DNA of 64,000 bases from Nostoc cf. commune SO-36 (GTDB taxonomy: Bacteria > Cyanobacteriota > Cyanobacteriia > Cyanobacteriales > Nostocaceae): contig NZ_AP025732.1 of the NCBI RefSeq assembly GCF_023734775.1, positions 6,012,501 to 6,076,500 on the forward strand, written 5' to 3'. Position numbers and translations under genes: made by a program. The notes beneath the pieces are model-generated. The model was not told where the DNA came from, ran no database searches, and saw only the letters and a program-made list of their open reading frames with translations. How positions within the stretch are numbered: position 1 is the first letter of the stretch; the number at the start of each line of letters is the position of its first letter. Of the stretch, positions 25,680 through 33,002 are shown piece by piece.

Positions 25680-26888
25680 TCATATAAATTTAAGTTCAGT
25701 TTTTGGATGCTCCGCTTGCCCCTCTGTGAGAGTTGTCGGCAATTGGTCTAAAATTTTTTGGATGTAGGAATGCGCCTGAGAGTCAGCCAATTCTTCTAAT
25801 GTCAAATAAGTCAAAACTATTAACATAATTGGTTGACTATTGATAGTTCTTAACTCGCCTCCATGTTCAGCATCAAAGCGTTCCAAATTCTCAGCAGCAG
25901 ACTTCACCAATGCTTGCAGAATCTTAAATGCGCCCTCTGAAAGCGGTGGTTGACCTCGGTAATTTTGCAATCTCCCTCCTTCTCGGTAATCTGGAAATGA
26001 CTCCAGCCCCAGAAAACGCAAAAACCAATCAGCCCGATAGTGACCGATAGCTGCCACAATACCTCTGTAGTCGGCAATCAGTTCGTCGAGTAGATTATTC
26101 CGCATGGAGCCAAATAACCGGTGTGTGAAGTAGTGAGTACATTCATGTTCTAGCCGAATATTTAGGGAAATACGCCGCCATTCTACTTCCGAAAGTCCGA
26201 TGTCGCTGGCTGAAACATTGCTATAAAAACCGTCGCTCAAAATCATCAACCGATCTTGATAAAGCTGCTTTTGCGGGATTAGTCGCCCAAATTCTTCTAA
26301 CCAACTACTTTCGGAGCAATTACCAAAATTTTTATCTGACCATTTTTGGCGATACTGGCGAACCCGATCCCAGTTGTTGAAACCAGTAACCATGCAAGCT
26401 CCCATAGAAGCGGGGACTGGTAGTGGTTCATTCCGCATTGTTAGCGCCTGTACCAAAGAAACAAAATCTTCTCGGTTCCTGGTGAGTAAAACCGGGATGA
26501 CTCCAGCCAAGCTTTGATGTAGCATCAACTGAAGTTGTTCGGGTTGCTGCAAAATCAAACCAGTCGCCTCAATCATCCCATCCACTGAAGCACCCTTACG
26601 AGTAGCAAAGCGGTATGCCTCTGTTTGGATAATACCTTGGAGTATGGGGAACTTTAACTGTACCAACTTGGTTGATAAAGCTTGAAAAACTCCTACCTCT
26701 TGAGCAAAAGTGGCGTATTCTTCCCAAGCGGCTACATGAGGTTCGGGTGGAAGCGGAAACTTAGCGGGGAGTGTTGAAAAACTGCGATCAAAGATGTTTT
26801 GATTGTAGGCAAGCAATTCTTCTGTCTCTAAGGCAGTAGCACCATAGGAAGCAAGTACATTGGCACGAAGTTGGTGTTGATTACTCAT
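25680..26888 (-). CDS. Putative zinc metallopeptidase-like protein (HExxH), family unknown
   Basis: A 402-residue soluble protein without signal peptide. Its clearest feature is HECTH at 248-252 (RLEHECTHYFTHRLFG), a zinc-peptidase HExxH motif, followed 17 residues later by DELIADYRG, which supplies a possible third ligand Glu269 as in gluzincins. The first 240 residues are mostly helical and I do not recognise them. The start overlaps the stop of the ParA-like gene by 4 bp (ATGA) and the stop lies 3 bp before the cNMP gene, so all are made from one message. A cytosolic role, perhaps in processing the neighbouring leader-bearing sensor, is speculation; peptidase activity itself is inferred only from the motif. 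Confidence 0.7.
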   Translation of the reverse strand: MSNQHQLRANVLASYGATALETEELLAYNQNIFDRSFSTLPAKFPLPPEPHVAAWEEYATFAQEVGVFQALSTKLVQLKFPILQGIIQTEAYRFATRKGASVDGMIEATGLILQQPEQLQLMLHQSLAGVIPVLLTRNREDFVSLVQALTMRNEPLPVPASMGACMVTGFNNWDRVRQYRQKWSDKNFGNCSESSWLEEFGRLIPQKQLYQDRLMILSDGFYSNVSASDIGLSEVEWRRISLNIRLEHECTHYFTHRLFGSMRNNLLDELIADYRGIVAAIGHYRADWFLRFLGLESFPDYREGGRLQNYRGQPPLSEGAFKILQALVKSAAENLERFDAEHGGELRTINSQPIMLIVLTYLTLEELADSQAHSYIQKILDQLPTTLTEGQAEHPKTELKFI

Positions 26889-27718
26889 GGGCGTAGGTGT
26901 AGCCCGTCGTAGACATCGCCTCCCACTAATGCCTCTTTTAACTCAACTTGATCCATAATCTGCCGAGCAATTTCTTGCACCGTCTGGCTAAATGGATGGT
27001 CAGCGTAACGCAAGCAAAACAAACCACTGCTGGCTAACTGAATTATCTCTTCTGAAAGAGGCACAATACCAGCCACTGGGGTGTTGTAGATTGTCTCCAT
27101 TTGTTCTCGCAGAGCGTTGAAATCCATTGCTGGTAGCACCTTATTAATTACCAGCAGCATTTTAGACACTTTTAATTTTTTCGCCACCTCCACCGTTACC
27201 GCAGTCCCCTGGAAGTCTTGGCGGTCTGGACGCAGGATGACGACTAAGATATCAGAAATAGCGATCGCTAGTAAGGTTTCTTCATTCAAACCAGGGTGAG
27301 TATCAATCAACAAATAGTCGAGCTTGAGATAGCGGATTAAATCCTCAAAGCCTTCGTTGAGTTTGCCTACGTCATAACCCTCGCGCAAGATTCGAGAAAT
27401 TTCCCCTACTTTAATACTGGAAGGAATCAGGTAGAGGCTGCCATTTGCTCTAGATGTCTCCCCTTCCGCATTTAAAGTATGACTAACATCGTAGGCAGCA
27501 TCTTTAATTACACAGCGCCCCCATAAGTAATCATTGAGGGAGCGATTCATCTTTTCCTCGTCCAAACCAAAAATAATATGAATTCCTGGTGATTGAATAT
27601 CGGTGTCAATAATACCTACACGTTTTCCAAGACGTGCAATAGTAGCTGCTAAGTTAGCAGTTAAATTTGATTTTCCTGTACCACCACGAAACGAATGAAT
27701 AGATACAATTTTGGACAT
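26885..27718 (-). CDS. ParA/MinD-like P-loop ATPase with variant signature lysine
   Basis: A 277-residue deviant-Walker-A ATPase. The P-loop reads SFRGGTGKSN where ParA/MinD proteins have KGGxGKT/S: the first, dimer-bridging Lys is Arg. The other motifs are normal: VGIIDTDIQSPGIHIIFGL (Walker A' region), DYLLIDTHPGLNEETLLA (Walker B), RPDRQDFQGT and LLVINKV. It has no ParB partner nearby, so plasmid partitioning is unlikely. Such ATPases also position membrane protein clusters, and the gene directly upstream (36 bp) encodes a membrane sensor. Its stop overlaps the next start by 4 bp. A role in localising or gating the sensor or exporter is inference. Confidence 0.88.
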   Translation of the reverse strand: MSKIVSIHSFRGGTGKSNLTANLAATIARLGKRVGIIDTDIQSPGIHIIFGLDEEKMNRSLNDYLWGRCVIKDAAYDVSHTLNAEGETSRANGSLYLIPSSIKVGEISRILREGYDVGKLNEGFEDLIRYLKLDYLLIDTHPGLNEETLLAIAISDILVVILRPDRQDFQGTAVTVEVAKKLKVSKMLLVINKVLPAMDFNALREQMETIYNTPVAGIVPLSEEIIQLASSGLFCLRYADHPFSQTVQEIARQIMDQVELKEALVGGDVYDGLHLRP

Positions 27719-27754
27719 AATGCCATACTCCGAACAGTTATCAGTTATCAGTTA

Positions 27755-29458
27755 TCAGTTAGCGCGACCTTTAAGATTTTGTGCTTTTTGGTGTAATTGT
27801 TGGAAGTAATCGGTTTCTGTTTCATCATCTTTGACCGTTCGCCCCTTGATTTTTTGCGCTTTTTGTTGCACTTCCTGGAAATAATCTGTCTGTGTGATGT
27901 CAGCTACCTGACGTGCCTTTTTCGCTTCGTCAATTTCAACGTTTAATTCCATCACTTGCTGTTTCAACTTTTGCTCTCGCGCCTTCACTTCTTCAGCCAT
28001 TTGCAGGAAAACGCGCACCAGTTGACCAATATCATCATTCGCGTCAGACACTTTAGCTAACTGATGAGTATCAAAATCATCCTGTTCTACAAGTGATTGT
28101 GCTGCTTTTGTTAGGGCACGAATCGGTTTGGCAATACTCCGCGCTAAAATCAAGGCGATGATTGTTGCGATCGCTCCTACTGCGAGTAAGCTGTAGCTGT
28201 TCTGCCAAATGAGTTCATTCAAGGGAGCATCAAACTGTGCGTGGGCTTTGTTCACCCCTAACACCCAAGGTTGCTCTTGTAAAGGAGCAAAGCCGACCAT
28301 TTGGCGCGTCTGCTCAATTGGGGAATAATAGCTGGTGTGACTTGTCTGTTTAGCTCCCACGATCGCAGCTGCTAACTCTGGAACGTCCAAGCTTTTGATT
28401 TGATCGACACCATAAAGCCTATCGGTTTCGCTCTGCTGTTGTTTATTAGCTGGCAAGGGGACTAAGCTATTATAAATTAGCGATTTATCAGGATGGCTAA
28501 TGATTACGCCACGCTCGTCAACCAAGAAGGCATAACTTTGAGAGCCAGCCTGCAACGCATTTACAATCGCCCAGATGTCTTCTCCCTTGATTTTTAAAAC
28601 CGCCACACCGACAATCTTGCCGCCCTCAGACCGTACAGGATTGGAGAAGTAGATGCCTGCTCGTCCACTCGTTGTACCAACTATAATGCTAGAGACGTAA
28701 GGGCGTCCCTGAATGCTAAAGCGGAAGTATTCACGGAAAGCGTAGTTTTGAGCAACGAATGTGGGGTCAGTGGCAGCAAGACAGCGCCCCTTTGTATCTA
28801 TGATGTAGACAACATCATAGTCAGGGTTGGAGCGAAAGACGTTATCTAGCGTTCGTTGCATCGAGGAGCGGAAGGCTGTTTGCTTTTGAGGATTAGTAGC
28901 AGCCAGCAAACCCACCACATCCTTATCAGTGCTGACTTGGACGGCAACACGCCGGATGTCGATAATTAGCTGGTCGAGGCGACTAGCGTTACTGGTGGCT
29001 AAGAGTTCCAGTTTGCGGTATTCGCTGTCCTCTGCACTCTTTAGGCTTTCTTGGAGGTTGTGATAGGTGGTGAAGCTCATCGGTATGAGGGCAACTGCAA
29101 GCAGTGCTACCGAGATTTTTGTTCTGATAGACCAGGCAGAGGGGTTAAATAACCGACGCAAGAGTTTAATTGTAATTGAGCCGATTTGCTCTAAACCCGA
29201 CCATACTGTGGTGGGTGGCTGATAAGGGACAACCTTTAGCCCACCTGCGATCGCATCTAACTCTGCATCACTGATACTATCACCTGACTTTGAGATTTTA
29301 GCTAAAACAGCTTCCCATTCTGGCAGTGTAAAACTGTAGCCACCAGCTAGTATAATTTCTAGGCGTTGCTCATCACTGACAGCGTTTTGGAGTTGCTTTT
29401 GCAACAGTTCATCCGTAGCTATCCGCTCATAAAAGGCTTGTGCGCTTTCAACAGACAT
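27755..29458 (-). CDS. Nif11-type leader fused to a Cache-HAMP membrane sensor
   Basis: A fusion of two parts rarely seen together. Residues 1-73 are a Nif11-type leader (SAQAFYERIATDELLQKQL..., SDAELDAIAGG) ending in a double glycine at 72-73, as in peptide precursors. The rest is a sensor: membrane helix about 115-133, a large periplasmic double-Cache-like domain (about 135-415, with YDVVYIIDTKGRCLAATDP and GRPYVSSIIVGTTSGRAGIYF), second helix 417-440, HAMP 440-492 (RSIAKPIRALTKAAQ) and a coiled coil. No kinase, cyclase or methyl-accepting domain follows. The tail holds two copies of TDYFQ..xQKAQ..KGR at 524-540 and 549-565. It heads the ParA/HExxH/cNMP cassette. The leader suggests handling by the C39 exporter or use as a docking domain. 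Confidence 0.88.
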   Translation of the reverse strand: MSVESAQAFYERIATDELLQKQLQNAVSDEQRLEIILAGGYSFTLPEWEAVLAKISKSGDSISDAELDAIAGGLKVVPYQPPTTVWSGLEQIGSITIKLLRRLFNPSAWSIRTKISVALLAVALIPMSFTTYHNLQESLKSAEDSEYRKLELLATSNASRLDQLIIDIRRVAVQVSTDKDVVGLLAATNPQKQTAFRSSMQRTLDNVFRSNPDYDVVYIIDTKGRCLAATDPTFVAQNYAFREYFRFSIQGRPYVSSIIVGTTSGRAGIYFSNPVRSEGGKIVGVAVLKIKGEDIWAIVNALQAGSQSYAFLVDERGVIISHPDKSLIYNSLVPLPANKQQQSETDRLYGVDQIKSLDVPELAAAIVGAKQTSHTSYYSPIEQTRQMVGFAPLQEQPWVLGVNKAHAQFDAPLNELIWQNSYSLLAVGAIATIIALILARSIAKPIRALTKAAQSLVEQDDFDTHQLAKVSDANDDIGQLVRVFLQMAEEVKAREQKLKQQVMELNVEIDEAKKARQVADITQTDYFQEVQQKAQKIKGRTVKDDETETDYFQQLHQKAQNLKGRAN

Positions 29459-30055
29459 ACATTTTAAGAGGCTATTAAATCAGTTGCCTCAATCCCACAG
29501 AGTAGCAGTAATTTCTGCCATGTCCAGGGACTGCTTCGCTTTAACAAGAACCTTTAAAAAGGCTCGCCGATTTTGCCAACCAGAAAGAACCATTCAATGC
29601 GATCGCTTCATTCAATAGAAGAGAAGCTTGAGTTACCCAATTACCATTAACTCAACTTGAGTTGGTAAAAAATTTCTTCAAAATCAAGATGCTTGTTTTC
29701 ATTAAATTTATCAATTTTCCTTTGAAACAACTGAATTTTTGGATTGATATCTAAACAAATTAGGAGATACAAAATTTAAATACAATGCACAATATTTATG
29801 TGTGACTAACAATTTTTTTTATCTTGACATCAAAAAAATTATTAGTTCCATCAAAAGATAGTGTATGGTAATTACCTTCAAAACTCAGTTAGTCTTTTTA
29901 CAGGTTCAGCACTTCTAACTTGATTGCTAAAGCATAAAAAGATGAAATGTCTGAGCAAAGTTTGCTGAAAATCACGAACAGTGATCAAAATGCAACTTAG
30001 AGTTAATAGCTCAATCTGTAACCAAACTGAATGTTATTTACTTAAGGAGAAAGAT
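29459..30055. promoter_or_regulatory. Divergent promoter region between the two Nif11-leader genes
   Basis: About 600 bp separating the Nif11-sensor (minus) and the Nif11 peptide (plus). It contains imperfect inverted copies of GAGTTA/TAACTC (29630-29670) with a further CAACTTGAGTTGG, and AT-rich tracts from 29690 to 29850. No gene is seen. It is the natural place for shared control of sensor and peptide; no specific operator can be named. Confidence 0.5.
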
Positions 30056-30454
30056 ATGTCTATCCAAAATGCCAAGGCGTTTTTTAATGCGGTACTTACA
30101 AATGATAATTTCCGAAGCCAACTTCAAAGCCCTAAAACTAATGAGGAACGTGCTGTAGCTATAAGAGCGGCAGGATATGATTTCACTCCAGAAGAATCTC
30201 AGCAGTTGCTCAATCAAATTATTCAAGCAGCAGCTATTAGTAACAGTCTAAGTGAGGCTGAGTTAGAAGCAGTTTCTGGAGGATTACTAGGAGCAGTAAC
30301 CGGACCAGGTGCTCTTCTAGTTGGTTCCGCAACTGGTATTGGTGGGGCTGTTGGTGGGGCAGTAACCGCAGTGCTCAGCGGGACTGATCCAGTTCCAGCT
30401 GCTGTTGGTGGGGCTGTTGGTGGATTTGTCGGTGGTGCCCAAGGCCCAGCATAG
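30056..30454 (+). CDS. Nif11-type precursor peptide with glycine-rich core
   Basis: A 132-residue precursor. The Nif11-type leader (1-76) matches the sensor's leader in layout: NAKAFFNAVLTNDNFRSQL, an AAGYDFT turn, and SEAELEAVSGG at the cleavage site. The core (77-132) is almost entirely small residues, with GGAVGGAVTAV and AAVGGAVGGFVGG, i.e. repeated GxxxG-like helix-packing motifs; it has no Cys. That composition resembles membrane-active class II bacteriocin cores. AAGGAG stands 7 bases before the ATG at 30056; the open frame further upstream is not used. A hairpin follows, so it is a one-gene transcript. Likely exported by the HlyD-ABC-ABC system 8 kb away. Confidence 0.85.
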   Translation: MSIQNAKAFFNAVLTNDNFRSQLQSPKTNEERAVAIRAAGYDFTPEESQQLLNQIIQAAAISNSLSEAELEAVSGGLLGAVTGPGALLVGSATGIGGAVGGAVTAVLSGTDPVPAAVGGAVGGFVGGAQGPA

Positions 30455-30512
30455 CTCCATCAACCCAGGTAGTAGTTCTACTCTGGTAGGCTTCTAAATA
30501 ATAACCAAAGCT

Positions 30513-30548
30513 AAAGAGCAGCTAAGTATACTTGTTTAGCTGCTCTTT
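30513..30548 (+). terminator. 13-bp hairpin after the Nif11 peptide gene
   Basis: AAAGAGCAGCTAA (30513-30525) pairs perfectly with TTAGCTGCTCTTT (30536-30548) around a 10-base loop. It separates the peptide from the protease gene starting 39 bp later; leaky read-through could still link them. Confidence 0.7.
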
Positions 30549-30586
30549 ACTCTCAACGTAACTTTTGGAAGTAAAAGTTTTTCTCA

Positions 30587-31900
30587 ATGAATCTTAAAAA
30601 AAATATTACCTTCAGATCAGGAAAGTTTAGCGATTTTGGACAGACCATACAAACCTTTCCGAGAGATTTGAAACTCCTGCAAACAATCGTTACGTCAGGG
30701 GTGATTGTGACAACTGCTGCACTTGGGGGCTTTGTTACCAAGGTTCAGGCGGCTACTTTCACCCTACCAATTGAAGCAGCAGCCAAAGCTACAGGGGTTG
30801 ATGTTTTGCGCGATCGCTACGGTCTAGATGGCACTGGAATTACCATCGGCGTACTATCAGATAGCTTCGCTACAGCAAAGACCTTCGATGCCTCTAACAA
30901 CCTGGATACTTATGCCACCAACATAGCCGATGGCTACTTACCATCTAATGTTAACGTGCTAAACGACTATGCTAAGACTGGTACCACGGATGAGGGTCGC
31001 GCTTTATTGCAGATCATCCATGCTGTGGCTCCAGGAGCTAACTTAGCGTTTCACACAAGCTTGAACACCACGGATACCTTCGGTCAAGGCATTCAGGCTC
31101 TAGCGGCTGCTGGGGCAGACATAATTGTGGATGATTGGGGTTACATATACCCTCCCATTGCTCCTCCTGATACACCTTTAAACCTACTAGATTTGGAGCC
31201 TCCGAACGGGTCAATTAACCAGGCGATTAACGCGGTACTTAACCAGGGGATTTCTTACTTCACTAGTGCTGATAATAATTATCTTCCACCCAATAGCCAA
31301 GTGCCTGGTGTTCCAATATACGGGCATCCAAATAACCCAAATGCGCTGACCGTTGGAGCAGTGTACTACGGCAACGCGGAATCCTACTCAAGCAAAACGT
31401 TCGATGTTGTTGTAAAACAGGGGCAACTAGAACCCTTCTCTTCGGAAGGCAACCCAGATTCTCTCAAGCCGGATGTTGTGGCTCCAGATGGGCTAGCAAT
31501 TTCCTTTAACTTAGGTGGAGGTTCCCCTCTTGATGCCAACCCCGACTTCTACACTTTCTTAGGTACCTCGGCCTCGGCTCCTTTCACAGCCGCAGTTGCA
31601 GCACTGTTACTAGAGGGCGATCCAAGCGCAACACCTACTGAAATCTATGATGCTCTAAGAGATACGGCTGACAGCCCTTCGTTAGGCTTCGACTCCAGAC
31701 TTGGCTTCGGACTGATCCAGGCAGACGATGCTATTGTTGCACTGGGTGTGGAACCCAAACCAGTCCCCGAACCTTCTGCAACTCTAGGCTTGCTAGGTGT
31801 TGGTGTTCTAATTGTTGGTTTGCGCCTGAAACCCTTTAGCAGAAGTTCAAGACTATGGTTAAGCCCAGTCAGAGGTGGGGCTTCAAAGCCTTTAGTTTGA
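30587..31900 (+). CDS. Subtilase-like (S8) protein with PEP-CTERM anchor
   Basis: An exported protease-like protein of 437 residues. A hydrophobic export segment (about 32-56) ends in VQAA. The core has subtilase features: Asp92 in TIGVLSDSF, the oxyanion-type region and the active-site Ser328 in LGTSASAPFTAAVAALLL. The usual HGTxVAG His motif is absent; the matching place reads DEGRALLQIIHAVAPGA, with Glu136 and His145 as possible replacements. The C-terminus carries a PEP-CTERM sorting signal: VPEPSATLGLLGVGV, a hydrophobic stretch and an Arg/Lys tail, here longer than usual (about 25 residues). It lies just downstream of the Nif11 peptide, so it might act on exported material, but that is only proximity. 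Confidence 0.82.
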   Translation: MNLKKNITFRSGKFSDFGQTIQTFPRDLKLLQTIVTSGVIVTTAALGGFVTKVQAATFTLPIEAAAKATGVDVLRDRYGLDGTGITIGVLSDSFATAKTFDASNNLDTYATNIADGYLPSNVNVLNDYAKTGTTDEGRALLQIIHAVAPGANLAFHTSLNTTDTFGQGIQALAAAGADIIVDDWGYIYPPIAPPDTPLNLLDLEPPNGSINQAINAVLNQGISYFTSADNNYLPPNSQVPGVPIYGHPNNPNALTVGAVYYGNAESYSSKTFDVVVKQGQLEPFSSEGNPDSLKPDVVAPDGLAISFNLGGGSPLDANPDFYTFLGTSASAPFTAAVAALLLEGDPSATPTEIYDALRDTADSPSLGFDSRLGFGLIQADDAIVALGVEPKPVPEPSATLGLLGVGVLIVGLRLKPFSRSSRLWLSPVRGGASKPLV

Positions 31901-32040
31901 GCAGCAAACGGGTTTTCCGATTACTGAGGTGCTAGTTCAGCTTTTAACTAATCCAAGTTGCGGGTTATCCACTAATGCCCAATCGCCTTTAACAAATCGT
32001 CTCTGATAGCATATATGGCAATTATTTCGTTTAGCATATA

Positions 32041-32067
32041 GCCCTCCTAATTTTCTTCTTGGAGGGC
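32041..32067 (+). terminator. Terminator between convergent genes
   Basis: GCCCTCC pairs with GGAGGGC over a 13-base loop, then ATTTTATTG. It sits 140 bp past the subtilase stop and 60 bp before the end of the minus-strand response-regulator gene. Confidence 0.7.
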
Positions 32068-32128
32068 ATTTTATTGCTTAACTGTTTCAAAGCGATCGCC
32101 CATCAGAGTAACTAGCAACTTGGGTTAA

Positions 32129-32920
32129 CTACTCGATTTGCTGCGCTTTCCGCCAAGCTTGGGGGGTAGTCCCGTGATACTGGCGAAACTGACGAAAGAA
32201 ATGACCCTCATTCTGATAACCCACAGCCTCAGCAATCTGATTTGCGGACTGGTTAGTTTCTAAAAGTAAGGTACGTACTGCTGCCATCCGGCGCTCGACA
32301 ATCCAATGATTCACTGGTTTTCCTGTCTGGCGTCGCACTAGGTCGGTTAGGTAAGCTGCTGAATAACCTACTGCTTGGGCTACGTCGCACAGGGTAATGG
32401 ATTGATGATAATTGGCTTCGATAAAGTCGAAAACCTCTTTAAGTTGAGGGCAAGTAGGCAAGATTGATTGGGAATCTGCCGATGTGTCTGCGTCAGTACT
32501 TTGGGATTCTGGCACTGGCGGGGACTGAGCAACATAGCACTGACGCATGGTTGCTTGTTTTTCTAGTCGGGTAGCGATCGCTTCCAACAAATCCTCTACT
32601 GTCGAGGGCTTGGTAAGATAATCATCAGCTCCCAAATTCATCCCTTGACGAACCTCAGTTTTTGTAGATTTGGCGCTGAGAAAAATGAAGGGAATTGTTG
32701 CTGTTAAAGGGTTTTGGCGCAATGCATTCAAAACACCATAACCATCTAGTTCTGGCATCATAATGTCGCACAGTACCAAATCAGGCAAGTGTTCTTGTGC
32801 TTGCTGAATACCAACAAGACCATTTTCCGCAGCGATCGCTTCAAACCCTTCTGCTTTTAAACTGTCCAAAAATATATCTCGGCTTTCTGGCTCATCTTCA
32901 ATCACTAGAATTTTAGTCAT
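32129..32920 (-). CDS. Response regulator, receiver plus AraC-type DNA-binding domain
   Basis: Two-component output protein. Residues 1-120 are a receiver: acidic pocket in VIEDEPES, phospho-acceptor Asp52 in LVLCDIMMPELDGYG, Thr/Ser in FIFLSAKS and Lys in DYLTKPS. After a linker comes an AraC/XylS double helix-turn-helix (160-258): FIEANYHQSITLCDVAQAVGYSAAYLTDLVRR and NQIAEAVGYQNEGHFFRQFRQYHGTTPQAWR. This makes it a transcription factor. The partner kinase gene is 82 bp upstream on the same strand, so they form a two-component operon. Its targets are unknown; the peptide, protease and sensor genes next door are candidates. Confidence 0.94.
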   Translation of the reverse strand: MTKILVIEDEPESRDIFLDSLKAEGFEAIAAENGLVGIQQAQEHLPDLVLCDIMMPELDGYGVLNALRQNPLTATIPFIFLSAKSTKTEVRQGMNLGADDYLTKPSTVEDLLEAIATRLEKQATMRQCYVAQSPPVPESQSTDADTSADSQSILPTCPQLKEVFDFIEANYHQSITLCDVAQAVGYSAAYLTDLVRRQTGKPVNHWIVERRMAAVRTLLLETNQSANQIAEAVGYQNEGHFFRQFRQYHGTTPQAWRKAQQIE

Positions 32921-33002
32921 AGTGTCCCCTTGTAAGCGTCAGATGAATTATGAGTTTTACATAGACTTTTTTTTTGGCTTGGTTGTCCTATTGCAGAGAT
33001 TG

